50,598 nt of DNA from an uncultured Olsenella sp. (GCA_900314575.1 OMVS01000005.1:1-50598); one strand, 5' to 3'. Positions 16,051 to 24,840 are shown, counted from the first letter of the stretch. Translations and numbers: made by a program. Notes: a model not told the origin generated them from the letters alone.

Positions 16051-16492
16051 CGCTGAGGTCAAGCTCAGGGTCAGGAGGCTCGACGGAGGAGTCGAGCTTC
16101 CTGCGTACGCCTACGCTGGCGACGCCGGTCTCGACCTGAGGTCGGCAGAGGACGTCACGCTCGAGCCTGGCGAGCGCAGGCTCGTCTCGACGGGCCTCGC
16201 CGTCGCGATCCCGGACGGCTATGCGGGATTCGTGATGCCGCGGAGCGGCCTCGCCCTTCGGGAGGGCCTCTCGATGGCCAACACCCCCGGGCTCATCGAC
16301 GCGCACTACCGCGGCGAGCTCAAGATCTGCGCGATCAACCTGGACCCCTCGCGGCCCATCCGCATCGAGCGCGGCGAGCGGGTCGCGCAGCTCGTAATCA
16401 TCAAAGTCCCCCGCGTCGAGCTCGTCGAGGTCTCCTCGCTCGACGAGACGGACCGCGGGACGGGCGGCTTCGGTTCAAGCGGCGTCGACTAG
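16043..16492 (+). CDS. dut: Deoxyuridine 5'-triphosphate nucleotidohydrolase
   Basis: 149 residues. Hydrolyses dUTP to dUMP, keeping uracil out of DNA. All five dUTPase motifs are present: I '[10 protein letters not shown]', II 'PRSGLA', III '[11 protein letters not shown]', IV '[10 protein letters not shown]', V '[10 protein letters not shown]'. A GAGGAG site inside the end of nrdR serves the ATG at 16043. Coupling with nrdR suggests joint expression. Confidence 0.97.
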   Translation: MNDAEVKLRVRRLDGGVELPAYAYAGDAGLDLRSAEDVTLEPGERRLVSTGLAVAIPDGYAGFVMPRSGLALREGLSMANTPGLIDAHYRGELKICAINLDPSRPIRIERGERVAQLVIIKVPRVELVEVSSLDETDRGTGGFGSSGVD

Positions 16493-16583
16493 CGGCGCCC
16501 TCGAATATGCGCGGAAGGCTCGGCAGGGCCCGGAGGGGGTCAGGTCGCCGCGCGGTCTTGGCAAGAAGGAAGGAAAGAAGCTG

Positions 16584-17897
16584 ATGGAAAAGTTCTTCAA
16601 GATGAGCGAGAGGGGCTCGAGCGTCGGTACCGAGATTCGTGCCGGCCTGACGACGTTCCTCGCGATGGCCTACATCATCGCGGTGAACCCCGCCCTGCTC
16701 ATGGACGCCGGCATCGCTCCCGCCGCCGCCGTCACCTCGACCTGCCTCGGCGCGGGCATCATGACCATCCTCATGGGCCTCTTCTCCAACAGGCCCGTGG
16801 CCTGCGCCTCCGGCATGGGCATCAACGCCATCCTCGCGTACACGCTCGTGGGGATGACGGGTGGCGACTGGCACGCCGCGATGGCCGTCATCTTCGTCGA
16901 GGGCATCGCGATCCTCGTCCTGGTCCTGTGTGGCCTGCGCGAGGCGATCATGGACGCGATCCCCGTGTCGCTGCGCCACGCCATCTCGGTCGGCCTCGGC
17001 CTCTTCATCGCGATGATCGGCCTCGCTGACGGCGGCGTCATCGTCGCCAACGAGAGCACCATGGTTGCCCTCGGCAACGTGAGCGACCCCAAGTTCATCG
17101 TCGGCCTCGTCTCCATCGTCGCCTCCATCATCCTGTACGCCATGAACGTCAAGGGCTCCCTGCTCTGGGGCATCCTGATCGCGGTCGTGGCTGGCATTCC
17201 GCTGGGCGTCACCCAGATCCCCACCGGCGTCGTCTCGTTCCTCGACTTCTCCTCCTTCGGCGCACCCTTCCAGGCCGACGCCAGCGGCGTCATGGGCATC
17301 GCCAAGGTCGTGACCACGCCCACGCTGCTCGTCTTCGCGTTCTCCCTCATGATGTCCGACTTCTTCGACACCATGGGCACCGCCATGGCCATCGGCAAGC
17401 AGGGCAAGTTCCTGAACGAGGACGGCACCGTCGAGAACATCAAGGAGATCCTCACCGTCGACTCCGCGGCTGCGGCCGTGGGCGGCTTCATCGGCGCCTC
17501 CTCGATCACGACCTTCGTCGAGTCCGCGTCCGGCGCAGCCGACGGCGGCCGCACCGGTCTCTCCTCGATCATGGCCGGCGCCCTCTTCATCATCGCCTCG
17601 TTCTTCTCGCCCCTCATCACCATGATCAGCTCCGCCGCCACCTGTGGCGCCCTCGTCGTGGTCGGCTTCCTCATGATGGGCGACGTCGTCGACATCGACT
17701 GGACCGACCTCCTGCAGGGCTTCCCCGCGTTCATGATCGTCGCTGGCATCCCCCTGACCTACTCCATCTCGAACGGCATCGGCATGGGCTTCATCTGCTA
17801 CGTGCTGGTCGCCATCGTCACCGGACAGGTGAAGAAGGTCAAGCCGCTCATGTGGGTGGCCACGGCGGCCTTCGTCCTCTACTTCCTGCTCGTCTAG
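16584..17897 (+). CDS. NCS2/AzgA-like nucleobase permease (purine type)
   Basis: 437 residues, about 12-14 membrane helices. 'IRAGLTTFLAMAYIIAVNP' at the N-terminus, 'PVACASGMGINAILAYT', 'DFFDTMGTAMAIGKQGKFLNEDG' and 'IGASSITTFVESASG' are typical of the AzgA/PbuG/PbuO branch that imports adenine, guanine or hypoxanthine by proton symport. The substrate cannot be read from sequence. The start has a purine-rich AAGGAAGGAAAG ribosome site. A strong terminator follows at 17912, so it is a separate unit from uraA. Purine-salvage enzymes are encoded at 25.8 and 28.1 kb. Confidence 0.92.
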   Translation: MEKFFKMSERGSSVGTEIRAGLTTFLAMAYIIAVNPALLMDAGIAPAAAVTSTCLGAGIMTILMGLFSNRPVACASGMGINAILAYTLVGMTGGDWHAAMAVIFVEGIAILVLVLCGLREAIMDAIPVSLRHAISVGLGLFIAMIGLADGGVIVANESTMVALGNVSDPKFIVGLVSIVASIILYAMNVKGSLLWGILIAVVAGIPLGVTQIPTGVVSFLDFSSFGAPFQADASGVMGIAKVVTTPTLLVFAFSLMMSDFFDTMGTAMAIGKQGKFLNEDGTVENIKEILTVDSAAAAVGGFIGASSITTFVESASGAADGGRTGLSSIMAGALFIIASFFSPLITMISSAATCGALVVVGFLMMGDVVDIDWTDLLQGFPAFMIVAGIPLTYSISNGIGMGFICYVLVAIVTGQVKKVKPLMWVATAAFVLYFLLV

Positions 17898-17911
17898 CCT
17901 GAGAGCCACCA

Positions 17912-17940
17912 GGGACCCGGCGACACCGGGTCCCTTTTTT
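17912..17940 (+). terminator. Rho-independent terminator
   Basis: GGGACCCGG-CGACA-CCGGGTCCC: a perfect 9-bp stem, 5-base loop, then TTTTTT. The strongest classical terminator in the window. Confidence 0.93.
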
Positions 17941-17979
17941 GTGCCGGCGCGTCGCCGGCGCATAAGATTGGAGGTCACA

Positions 17980-19272
17980 ATGCCGCACAGGCAGAGAGAG
18001 ATCATCGGCGTCGACGACCACGTGTCGGTCGGTCGCGCCATACCGCTCGGCATACAGCACATGATGTCGATGTTCGGCTCGACCGTCCTGGTGCCAGCCC
18101 TGACGGGGCTCAACCCCAACGTCGCCATCATGTGCTCGGGCATCGGCACGATCGTGTACCTGCTCGTCACCCGCCACAGGATCCCGAGCTACCTAGGAAG
18201 CTCCTTCGCCTTCATCAGCCCGATCCTCATTGCCACGGCGATGACGGGAAGCCTCAGCATGGCCCTGTCCGGCGTGGTCGTCTCGGGTCTCGTCTATCTC
18301 GTGGTAGCGGGCATCGTCAAGCTGGTCGGCTCCGGCTGGCTCGACAAGCTCCTTCCGCCGGTGCTCGTGGCTTCGGTCATGGTCGTCATCGGCGTCGGCC
18401 TGTCAGCCACGGCGGTCAAGATGGCGCTCAACTCGTCGACCGACGGGTTCCAGGCGGTGGGTGCGCTCGTCGCGATGATCACCCTCGTGGCCGCGGTCGC
18501 ATTCTCCAGCATGGGCGGCCTCTTGGGCACCATGCCCATCCTCATGGCGATCATCGTCGGCTACGTCATCTCCGCCGCCTTCGGCCTCGTGGACTTCGCG
18601 CCAGTGGCTGCGGCCCCCTGGGTTGGCCTGCCTCCCATCACGACGCCGACCTTCAGCCTCAAGGCCATCAGCCTGATCGCGCCGGTGACGCTGGTCGTCG
18701 TGATCGAGCACATCGGCCATCTCCTCGCCGTCGGCGAGATCGTCGGCAAGGACTACCGTGACATGCTGCCCCGCTCGCTCATGGGCGACGGCATCTCGAC
18801 CATCATCTCCGGCTTCCTCGGCGGCCCTCCGACCACGACCTACGCGGAGAACATCGGCGTCATGAGCGTGACGCGCGTCTACGCGACGCAGGTCTTCTGG
18901 TACGCGGCCGGCTTCGCGCTCGTCGTGGGCGGCTTCTGCCCCAAGGTAGCGGCCTTCATCAGCTCGATCCCGACGCCCGTCATGGGCGGCGTCAGCCTGC
19001 TCATGTTCGGCCTCATCGCCTCCAACGGCCTGCGCATGCTGGTGACGAACAAGGTCAACTTCGACGAGAACCGCAACCTCATGATCGCCTCGGTCGTCAT
19101 CATCCTCGGCGTCGGCATGGAGACCACGGGAATCACCATCCCGGTGGGCGACTACGTGCTGCCCGGCATGGCGACCTCGGCCGTCATCGGCGTAATCCTC
19201 AACCTGCTGCTCCCGCATGAGAAGGCGGAGGAGCAGGGCGCGGAGGCCTCTGGGGACACCCTAGGGGCCTAG
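17980..19272 (+). CDS. uraA: Uracil/xanthine permease (UraA/NCS2 family)
   Basis: 430 residues, 12-14 membrane helices. 'AIPLGIQHMMSMFGSTVLVP' at the start, 'YLGSSFAFISP' and the signature 'GGPPTTTYAENIGVMSVTRV' mark the UraA/PyrP branch, proton symporters for uracil; the Glu in 'TYAENIG' is a conserved substrate-site residue. ATG 17980 has a GGAGGT site; the in-frame GTG at 17941 sits inside the preceding terminator and is rejected. A perfect 7-bp GC-rich hairpin (17943-17959, loop CGT) lies between the terminator and the ribosome site; no known riboswitch is recognised. Confidence 0.93.
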   Translation: MPHRQREIIGVDDHVSVGRAIPLGIQHMMSMFGSTVLVPALTGLNPNVAIMCSGIGTIVYLLVTRHRIPSYLGSSFAFISPILIATAMTGSLSMALSGVVVSGLVYLVVAGIVKLVGSGWLDKLLPPVLVASVMVVIGVGLSATAVKMALNSSTDGFQAVGALVAMITLVAAVAFSSMGGLLGTMPILMAIIVGYVISAAFGLVDFAPVAAAPWVGLPPITTPTFSLKAISLIAPVTLVVVIEHIGHLLAVGEIVGKDYRDMLPRSLMGDGISTIISGFLGGPPTTTYAENIGVMSVTRVYATQVFWYAAGFALVVGGFCPKVAAFISSIPTPVMGGVSLLMFGLIASNGLRMLVTNKVNFDENRNLMIASVVIILGVGMETTGITIPVGDYVLPGMATSAVIGVILNLLLPHEKAEEQGAEASGDTLGA

Positions 19273-19330
19273 GTCCCGGCGAGCGGCCCTCCGTCGAAGG
19301 GAGGGGCGCCGAGGGCGCGCAACCACAGAG

Positions 19331-19358
19331 CGGGGGCGTCGGGAGGCCGGCGCCCCCG
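19331..19358 (+). terminator. Probable uraA terminator
   Basis: CGGGGGCG / CGCCCCCG arms (8 bp) with a 12-base loop, then TTCGCTTTCC, an imperfect T-rich tail. Confidence 0.6.
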
Positions 19359-19468
19359 TTCGCTTTCCTAGGCGGGCGAGAAGGACGTCCCGCGCGCGAG
19401 TTTTCGCAGTCTGCGGGGGTGTCGGTGCCAATCTCAAGCGCCCTCCTTGAACGCCGTAGGACATACTA

Positions 19469-19480
19469 GAACAAATGTAC
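19469..19480 (+). promoter_or_regulatory. LexA-box-like site in a gene-poor gap
   Basis: GAACAAATGTAC: GAAC-N4-GTAC, the same one-mismatch form as the box before the LysM gene. No clear gene follows within 300 bases, so it may be chance or may serve an unrecognised transcript. Confidence 0.35.
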
Positions 19481-19556
19481 TGAAGGGGAGAAGGACCTGG
19501 GCTCGAGCGGCGCCATGCTGTTCGGAGGGCGATCCCGGGGGTGCGTCTCAAGCCGA

Positions 19557-19664
19557 GCAGGCCCCGCGGGGCGCACAGGTACCGCAAGCCGCACGGACCC
19601 CACAAGCTGCATGGGCCCCGCAGGACGCACCGGCCTCGCAGACCATGCGCGCCCGCAAGCATGC
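19557..19664 (+). repeat. Degenerate 18-bp tandem repeat, about six units
   Basis: Units begin at 19557, 19575, 19593, 19611, 19629 and 19647. Examples are ACAGGTACCGCAAGCCGC, ACGGACCCCACAAGCTGC and ATGGGCCCCGCAGGACGC. Units differ at many positions but keep a common G(G)-x-CCC(G/A)CA(A/G)G core and exact 18-base phase. The multiple-of-three length keeps frames open, giving hexapeptide-like repeats on both strands. Confidence 0.75.
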
Positions 19665-19928
19665 ACGGCGCCTCTCGCATGTCGACGACGGCGGTTGCGC
19701 AGGCTGCCGCAGTCAGGTGCGATGTGTACCTCGCTCACGGACGGCTGCGAGGAGGACGCAGGATGGGATCGCCCTGGGATTCGGGGGCCTCCGTCCGGAC
19801 CCATCCGGCTGCTTAACGTCCATTCGCTTCTCCCCTAAAAACCGGATAATATATCTTATGTAAAGTAGAAGTCTAAGGCCCAACCCTGTGGCTGGTAGCA
19901 GTCCCCTGGGGACGACCGCGTCGAGGCG

Positions 19929-21572
19929 TCAGTCGCGCTGCGGCGCCCACTCGGTCTCGATAGAGCCACGGCAGAGGCGCCGGAGCCTGGGCATGGCCTC
20001 GTCGGCGATATCGGAGCCCATGATGACGGTCAGCGTATCGAGCGCCTGGAGGCGCGTGTCGCCGCGCGGCAGGATCTCGTCGCTGCCGCGCTCGATGGTG
20101 ACCACGAGCGTGTCGTCGGGCCACCGCACGTCCTTTATGAGCTTGCCCTCGAGGCTGCTGCCCGCACCGACCACGAAGCTGTGGAGCTCCTTCTCGCCCG
20201 CGCGTCCCGAAGTTCCGGTGGCGGGCGCGCCGCCGTCGGAGGCACCGACGAGGTTGGCGTAGAGGTGCTCGTAGAACGGGTCAACCTTGAGCATGTTCGC
20301 GGTCACATACGAGATGATCGAGACGACCGACGTGGCGAGGAGCGCGTCGAGCGAGCCGGTGAGCTCGAACACGAGCACGACCGCCGTCACCGGCGCCCTC
20401 ACGACCGACGAGAAGAGCCCGGCCACGCCGAGGACGATGAAGCTGTTCATGTACGCCGTGGCGTTCCCCGTGAAGAGGCCCACGACGGACGAGAAGATCG
20501 CGCCGGAGAGGGCGCCCATGACGACCAGCGGGAAGAGCGTGCCGCCGGGTGCCCCCGAGGCGAAGCTCACGTTGGTGAAGAGGTACTTCCCCACGAGGAG
20601 CGCCACCAGCACGGCGAGCGACGGCTCCAAGACGCCCGGCGCGAGGATGAGGTCGATGATCGCGTCGCCGCCGCACATGAGGCTTGGGGACGCGAAGGCC
20701 ACGACGCCGGCGACGGCGAAGGGCACGGCGAGGCGCGCGTACGGCAGGTGGCGGCGGATCCTCCCGTAGAGGCGCTCCTGGCAGAGGAACATCCCCTTGT
20801 TGTGGAGCGCCCCCAGAACGCCGCAGTAGAGCCCCATCAGCAGCACGAGGGCGTACTCGTGGTGCGGGATGTCGTTCAGGAACGAGAGGGTCAGCACCGG
20901 CTTCACGCCGAGGACCTGCGAGACGAGGAAGTCGGAGACGACCGAGGCGGCCATGACCGAGATGATCAGGGGCGCCGTGAACTCCTTGTGGATCTCCTCG
21001 ATGGCGAAGAGGACGCCGGTGAGCGGGGCGTGGAAGGCGGCTGACATGCCGGCTGCGGCGCCGCAGGTCACGAGGAGGCGCTCCTCGCCCCTCTTGCGCC
21101 CGAGCAGCTTGGAGACGGCCTTGCCCGCCATGCCGCCGAGCTGGACCGAGGGGCCCTCGCGGCCGAGCGAGAGCCCGCCGAGCGCGCAGAGGGTGCCCTC
21201 CACGAACTTCGCCGCGAGCACGCGGTGCCAGGGCATGTCGATCTTGCCTGCGACCTCGGCATCCACCTGCGGGATGCCCGAGCCCTGCGTGTAGGGCTCC
21301 CAGAGCATCAGCCGGCACACGACGAAGCAGATGGCCGCGAGCGCGCAGGCCCAGAGCGCCACGAGGAGCGGGTTGCCCGCGGCCGCGGAGGTGAGCGAGC
21401 GCAGCAGGCGCTCCGCGTGGCTGAGGGAGAAGCGGTAGAGCGACACGACCCCGCCGCCGAAAAGGCCCACGAGCGCCCCCTCGCCGACGAGGTTCATCTG
21501 GTAGGTGTGGCTCAGGTGGCTTGCGGTGCCCCGCGGCCCGTCTGCCTCCCCCTTCGACTCATGGCTGCGCAC
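19929..21572 (-). CDS. ClC-family chloride channel/antiporter with C-terminal TrkA-C domain
   Basis: 547 residues. Membrane part (about 25-440) carries the ClC selectivity motifs 'GSGIPQ', 'GREGPSVQLGG' (with the gating Glu) and 'GAPGGTLFP'; the inner proton-glutamate of antiporters is present in 'LFAIEEIHKEF', suggesting a proton/chloride exchanger rather than a passive channel. A TrkA-C (RCK C-terminal) regulatory domain fills about residues 465-540 ('KLIKDVRWPDDTLVVTIERG'). The start is a GTG with a TAAGGG site; the exact start is less sure. Likely role: anion or pH homeostasis, such as acid resistance. Confidence 0.92.
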   Translation of the reverse strand: MRSHESKGEADGPRGTASHLSHTYQMNLVGEGALVGLFGGGVVSLYRFSLSHAERLLRSLTSAAAGNPLLVALWACALAAICFVVCRLMLWEPYTQGSGIPQVDAEVAGKIDMPWHRVLAAKFVEGTLCALGGLSLGREGPSVQLGGMAGKAVSKLLGRKRGEERLLVTCGAAAGMSAAFHAPLTGVLFAIEEIHKEFTAPLIISVMAASVVSDFLVSQVLGVKPVLTLSFLNDIPHHEYALVLLMGLYCGVLGALHNKGMFLCQERLYGRIRRHLPYARLAVPFAVAGVVAFASPSLMCGGDAIIDLILAPGVLEPSLAVLVALLVGKYLFTNVSFASGAPGGTLFPLVVMGALSGAIFSSVVGLFTGNATAYMNSFIVLGVAGLFSSVVRAPVTAVVLVFELTGSLDALLATSVVSIISYVTANMLKVDPFYEHLYANLVGASDGGAPATGTSGRAGEKELHSFVVGAGSSLEGKLIKDVRWPDDTLVVTIERGSDEILPRGDTRLQALDTLTVIMGSDIADEAMPRLRRLCRGSIETEWAPQRD

Positions 21573-21730
21573 GTGCCCTTACCCCGGTTTCCTCGCGGCC
21601 CGCCGAAGGCGCGCCCCGCCGGGTTGGCGGGGCGGCGGCGCTTCGCGCGGTCGCGCTGTGTTTCTTGGCTGACGTCACTAGGGTACGACAAGAACGCGCG
21701 CTCGCGCGACCTCTTTCGCGACGAGGCGTG

Positions 21731-22567
21731 CTACCGCCGTGACTTGAGCGCGGACAGGATGCTCGAGAGCCGCTCGCCCACCTCGGGCCGCTCCGGGCTT
21801 CGGAAGCCCCTGATCCGGCCCACGACGCTCCTGTGCACGGCGTCCATGGAGCCCACGAAGGCGTCGGCGGCGATACGCTCGAGTCTCTCCCCTCCACCGA
21901 CGATCCTTGCGGAGGCGTCGGCGGCCGTCTGGGCGACCTCGCCCCTGATCCTGCCGGGTGCGCTCGACACGGTGGTGGCGACGCGCTCGGTCACGGCCTC
22001 CGCCCTGTCGTTGAACGACCTGTCGGCGCTGGCGACGCGCTCCTCGAAGTCGGTGAGCACGGCCACCGTGAGCGTGGCGTCCACGGACATGAGCAGGACG
22101 ACGAGGTAGGAGCAGGCCTCGAGGGCGACCTCGGGGACGCTTGCGGAGACCTGTGCCATAGCGGGCATGAGCACGTAGACCGCGAGGAGCCCTCCGCCGC
22201 CGAACAGCAGGCCCGCGGGCACGCACGTCCTGCCGCGGATGTTGAGGGGTACGTTGGAGTAGTCCCACCAGTAGGCGTGGAAGGCGCGCTCCATCGCCCA
22301 GGATGTCGCGTACTCGAGCGCCATGCTCCCGGCGAACGAGACGAGAAAGACCTGCCACCAGTCCGTGAGCTCGCACCCGAGGGAGCCTGCTGCCTGGAGC
22401 GCGAGGATGATCGAGACGACGCCCACGCCGTAGATGGGGCAGACGGGCCCGAAGAGGAAGCCGCGCCGCTCCCACCTGCCGGTCCTCAGGATGGCGAAGA
22501 GGGTCTCCCAGAGCCAGCCGCCGAGGCTGCAGGCGGCGAAGAGGCAGATGGTCGAGGCCATCGTCAT
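21731..22567 (-). CDS. CmpB-type putative ABC-transporter (type IV) membrane protein
   Basis: 278 residues. The first 170 residues hold about five hydrophobic helices with 'SLGGWLWETLFAILRTGRWERRGFLFGPVCPIYG' broken into the family's W-E and GP-x-P-IYG motifs, as in the PF06541 'ABC_trans_CmpB' family. The C-terminal 100 residues are charged, Ala-rich and probably helical. Despite its family name no ATPase partner is nearby and the function is unknown. The ATG at 22567 overlaps the stop of the HD gene (ATGA), so the two are co-translated. Confidence 0.8.
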   Translation of the reverse strand: MTMASTICLFAACSLGGWLWETLFAILRTGRWERRGFLFGPVCPIYGVGVVSIILALQAAGSLGCELTDWWQVFLVSFAGSMALEYATSWAMERAFHAYWWDYSNVPLNIRGRTCVPAGLLFGGGGLLAVYVLMPAMAQVSASVPEVALEACSYLVVLLMSVDATLTVAVLTDFEERVASADRSFNDRAEAVTERVATTVSSAPGRIRGEVAQTAADASARIVGGGERLERIAADAFVGSMDAVHRSVVGRIRGFRSPERPEVGERLSSILSALKSRR

Positions 22568-23124
22568 CTTCGTGCGCCCCCCTCGGGCGTCGTGGGGGCA
22601 AGGCCGCCGTCCAGCGCGAGGCCGGAGGCCGCGACCGTCGTGTCCTTCTCGCCCCGCGGAGCGCGCCTCATGAGCAGCGTCTCGCCGAGGCTGCACCACT
22701 TGTCCGCCGCGCACAGGATGAGCGCCTCGCGGCTGCGCGGCGGCCGGCTAGGCGGCAGCGGCCACATGTGGGACTCGATGATCGCCCTCACGCGGTCGCT
22801 CACGCCGAGGAGCTCCACGGCGTTCTCGGCGGCGTAGAGCGGGTGCATGGTGGCGTGGTGCGGGCGCGAGGTCGAGCGGTCGTGCCAGTCGTAGAGGTAG
22901 AAGTCGTGCAGGAGCGCCCCCACGACGAGGTCCTCCATGTCGACGCGTGCGCCGAGGGCGCTCGCCCACGCGTAGCAGGTGCGCGCGACGCGCAGGCAGT
23001 GCGCCAGCGTCGAGACGGTCCCGTGCTGTACGAAGTCCCCCATGCGGAGGACCTCCTGGCGGGACAGGTATGGTTTGACGATGCGCGAGAAGTCCGCGCG
23101 CTGGTCTGCCGTGAGCTCTCTCAT
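22564..23124 (-). CDS. HD-domain phosphohydrolase
   Basis: 186 residues from the ATG at 23124 (AGGATGG site); an ATG three codons upstream at 23133 is also possible. The HD superfamily metal-site pattern is visible: His in 'TLAHCLRVARTCY', the HD pair in 'VGALLHDFYLYDWHD', His in 'HHATMHPLYAAENA' and Asp in 'ILCAADKWCSL'. Such proteins hydrolyse nucleotides or phosphoesters; the substrate is unknown. Coupled to the CmpB-type membrane gene downstream, suggesting joint function. Confidence 0.85.
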   Translation of the reverse strand: MRELTADQRADFSRIVKPYLSRQEVLRMGDFVQHGTVSTLAHCLRVARTCYAWASALGARVDMEDLVVGALLHDFYLYDWHDRSTSRPHHATMHPLYAAENAVELLGVSDRVRAIIESHMWPLPPSRPPRSREALILCAADKWCSLGETLLMRRAPRGEKDTTVAASGLALDGGLAPTTPEGGARR

Positions 23125-23493
23125 GGGGACCATCCTACCATCGGGCTCCGGCGGGGCCCGCGTGCGGAGGGTCGCACACGGTATCGCTACGAGCCGCCTT
23201 GCGAAGGGCCCGCGTCGGGGCGTGCGGCGACCGGTCCTGGCCGACCTAGGCTGAATTTCCCGTTCGGGGAGAAAGCGTGGAGAGAGCGAGAACTGCGTTG
23301 TGAGTTTAGGAATATAATGAGAAGCACGTTCTAAGTTAAAGAATATTATTAGAATATGAGGCGCGATGAGAATATAGCAACGTCGGATAATCGCGTCAAG
23401 CTTTTAGGCATATTTTTAGCACAGGATGCCACCAAGGGCGCCGCGGTCGCCGCCGGGCGTCCGAGGCCTCGGAAAGGCGGGAGAGGGACAGCC
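23125..23493. other. 369-base divergent intergenic region, AT-rich in its right half
   Basis: The part 23300-23420 is strikingly AT-rich for this genome. It holds a perfect TATAAT (23313-23318), four copies of GAATAT (23310, 23341, 23352, 23370) and a TTCTAA/TTAGAA inverted repeat around 23329-23356. It probably contains the promoter and operators of the regulator at 23494. An ATG at 23356 is in frame with that gene but has no ribosome site. Confidence 0.55.
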
Positions 23494-24834
23494 ATGAACC
23501 CAAGAGTGGTCGCAATCGTGAGCGAGTACCTCGAGGACTCGATGAGGGAGACGTTCGCCGGCATGGGCTACAACCCGCCGGTCAAGGTCGTCCCCTACGA
23601 GAGCTTCTCCACCATCTCGGAGGTCTACGACGAGTACGCCCGCGACGTCGACGGCTTCCTCGTGAGCGGCCCCATCGCGATGGCCGCCATCCGCGAGGGT
23701 AGCCACGAGCTCGCGCGGCCGATGCTCGCCTTCGAGACCGACCTCTCGAGCCTCTACCGAACCCTCCTGGACCTTCTCCTCAAGGACCGGGACCTCGACC
23801 TCTCGCGCGTCGTCTACGACTACCTCATCCCGGTGTTCGACGGCTGCACGGCGGACTACTTCCTCAATACGATGGACAGCGCGGAGAACCAGCGCGCCTA
23901 CCAGCGCTGGAGCCGCTCGCTCACCTCCGACGCCATCCGCGAGCTCGAGCCCACGATCGTGGGGAGGCTCAGGGAGATGCGCGAGCGCGGCGAGCTAGAT
24001 GTGGTGGTCTGCCAGTACAGCAACATCATCCCCGACCTCGAGCGGGCGGGCGTTCCCTACGTGTACCCCGTCCCCCGCCGCTCCTACTTGAGCGGCCTCA
24101 TGGAGCACCTCTTCTCCCTCATCGAGCTCGAGCGCATCCGCGCGAGCCTGCCCGTCTGCATCGGCCTCGTGCCCAAGGGCTACCGCCGCGGCGAGTTCGA
24201 CGAGGAGGAGGCGGGCCGCAGGTCGCGGGAGCTCGCGCGCGCTGTCGGCGAGTTCTTCCGCGACAACCTGCTGGACTGCGAGCCGGAGGCGGACGGGGCG
24301 TTCTGCAGGGTCAGCACCGACGTCCGCGTCCTGCAGTTCCTGACCGAGAAGGGGACGGTCTGCAAGATTGCGACCGAGCTGGCCGACAAGGTCGACTTCC
24401 CCTTCCTCGTCGGGTACGGCGTGGGCGTCCGCTACGAATACGCCGTGGCCAACTCCGACGCCGCGCTGCGCGAGGCCGCCCGGGCCGGCGGCTCCTTCAT
24501 CGTGAACGAGAACGGCGACATGACCGGGCCGCTCGGCTGCGAGCGCCGCATGGTCGTGGAGAACCTCCCCTCCGGCGCCGCGGGGCGGATCGCGCGCGCC
24601 TGCCACCTCAACCCCGCGACGGTCAACAAGGTCGTCGCCGTCACGCGCCTCGAGAACACGAACAAGATCACCGCCCAGGAGCTGGCGGGCCACCTCGGGA
24701 GCACGGTGCGCAACGCGAGCCGCATCCTCTTCAACCTCGAGACGGGCGGCTACGCTCGGCAGGTCTCGACCGGCCCGGGCACCAAGGCCAAGGGCCGGCC
24801 CGTGAAGGTGTACGAGGTCATGTTCGAGGAGTGA
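23494..24834 (+). CDS. Unclassified transcriptional regulator with degenerate nucleotide-cyclase-like domain and winged helix
   Basis: 446 residues. I do not recognise the exact family. Residues 1-60 look like an alpha/beta sensor fold; residues about 215-348 show the pattern of a degenerate GGDEF/GTP-cyclohydrolase-III-like domain ('FPFLVGYGVGVRYEYAVANS', 'AALREAARAGGSFIVNENGDMTGPL'); the last 95 residues look like a helix-turn-helix ('SGAAGRIARACHLNPATVNK') plus a winged helix ('KITAQELAGHLGSTVRNASR', 'RPVKVYEVMF'). The ATG at 23494 has a GGGAGAGGG site. The gene converges on the SDR gene with a 6-base gap and may control a neighbour, but no operator is proven. Possibly senses a nucleotide or metabolite. 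Confidence 0.65.
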   Translation: MNPRVVAIVSEYLEDSMRETFAGMGYNPPVKVVPYESFSTISEVYDEYARDVDGFLVSGPIAMAAIREGSHELARPMLAFETDLSSLYRTLLDLLLKDRDLDLSRVVYDYLIPVFDGCTADYFLNTMDSAENQRAYQRWSRSLTSDAIRELEPTIVGRLREMRERGELDVVVCQYSNIIPDLERAGVPYVYPVPRRSYLSGLMEHLFSLIELERIRASLPVCIGLVPKGYRRGEFDEEEAGRRSRELARAVGEFFRDNLLDCEPEADGAFCRVSTDVRVLQFLTEKGTVCKIATELADKVDFPFLVGYGVGVRYEYAVANSDAALREAARAGGSFIVNENGDMTGPLGCERRMVVENLPSGAAGRIARACHLNPATVNKVVAVTRLENTNKITAQELAGHLGSTVRNASRILFNLETGGYARQVSTGPGTKAKGRPVKVYEVMFEE

Positions 24835-24840
24835 CGGCCC

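Larger units (their letters stand above)
19273..19928. other. 656-base gene-poor gap between uraA and the ClC gene
   Basis: Contains a terminator-like hairpin (19331-19358), a LexA-box-like site (19469-19480), a degenerate 18-bp tandem repeat (19557-19664) and an AT-rich tail near 19840-19870. Several frames stay open over 90-140 codons, but all read low-complexity Arg/Ala/Pro sequence set by the repeat and none has a convincing ribosome site at a start. Confidence 0.6.

Noticed and set aside
17943-17959. Hairpin before uraA considered as a pyrimidine attenuator
   Set aside because: No competing antiterminator, T-run or PyrR-binding consensus could be seen.
19447-19863. ORFs of 90-140 codons in the uraA-ClC gap on both strands
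   Set aside because: Open only because of the 18-bp repeat and GC bias; no ribosome site at a start, no domain, and no frame clearly better than the others.
23310-23375. GAATAT repeats considered as a CRISPR array
   Set aside because: Units are only 6 bases and unevenly spaced, with no spacer-repeat structure and no cas genes.
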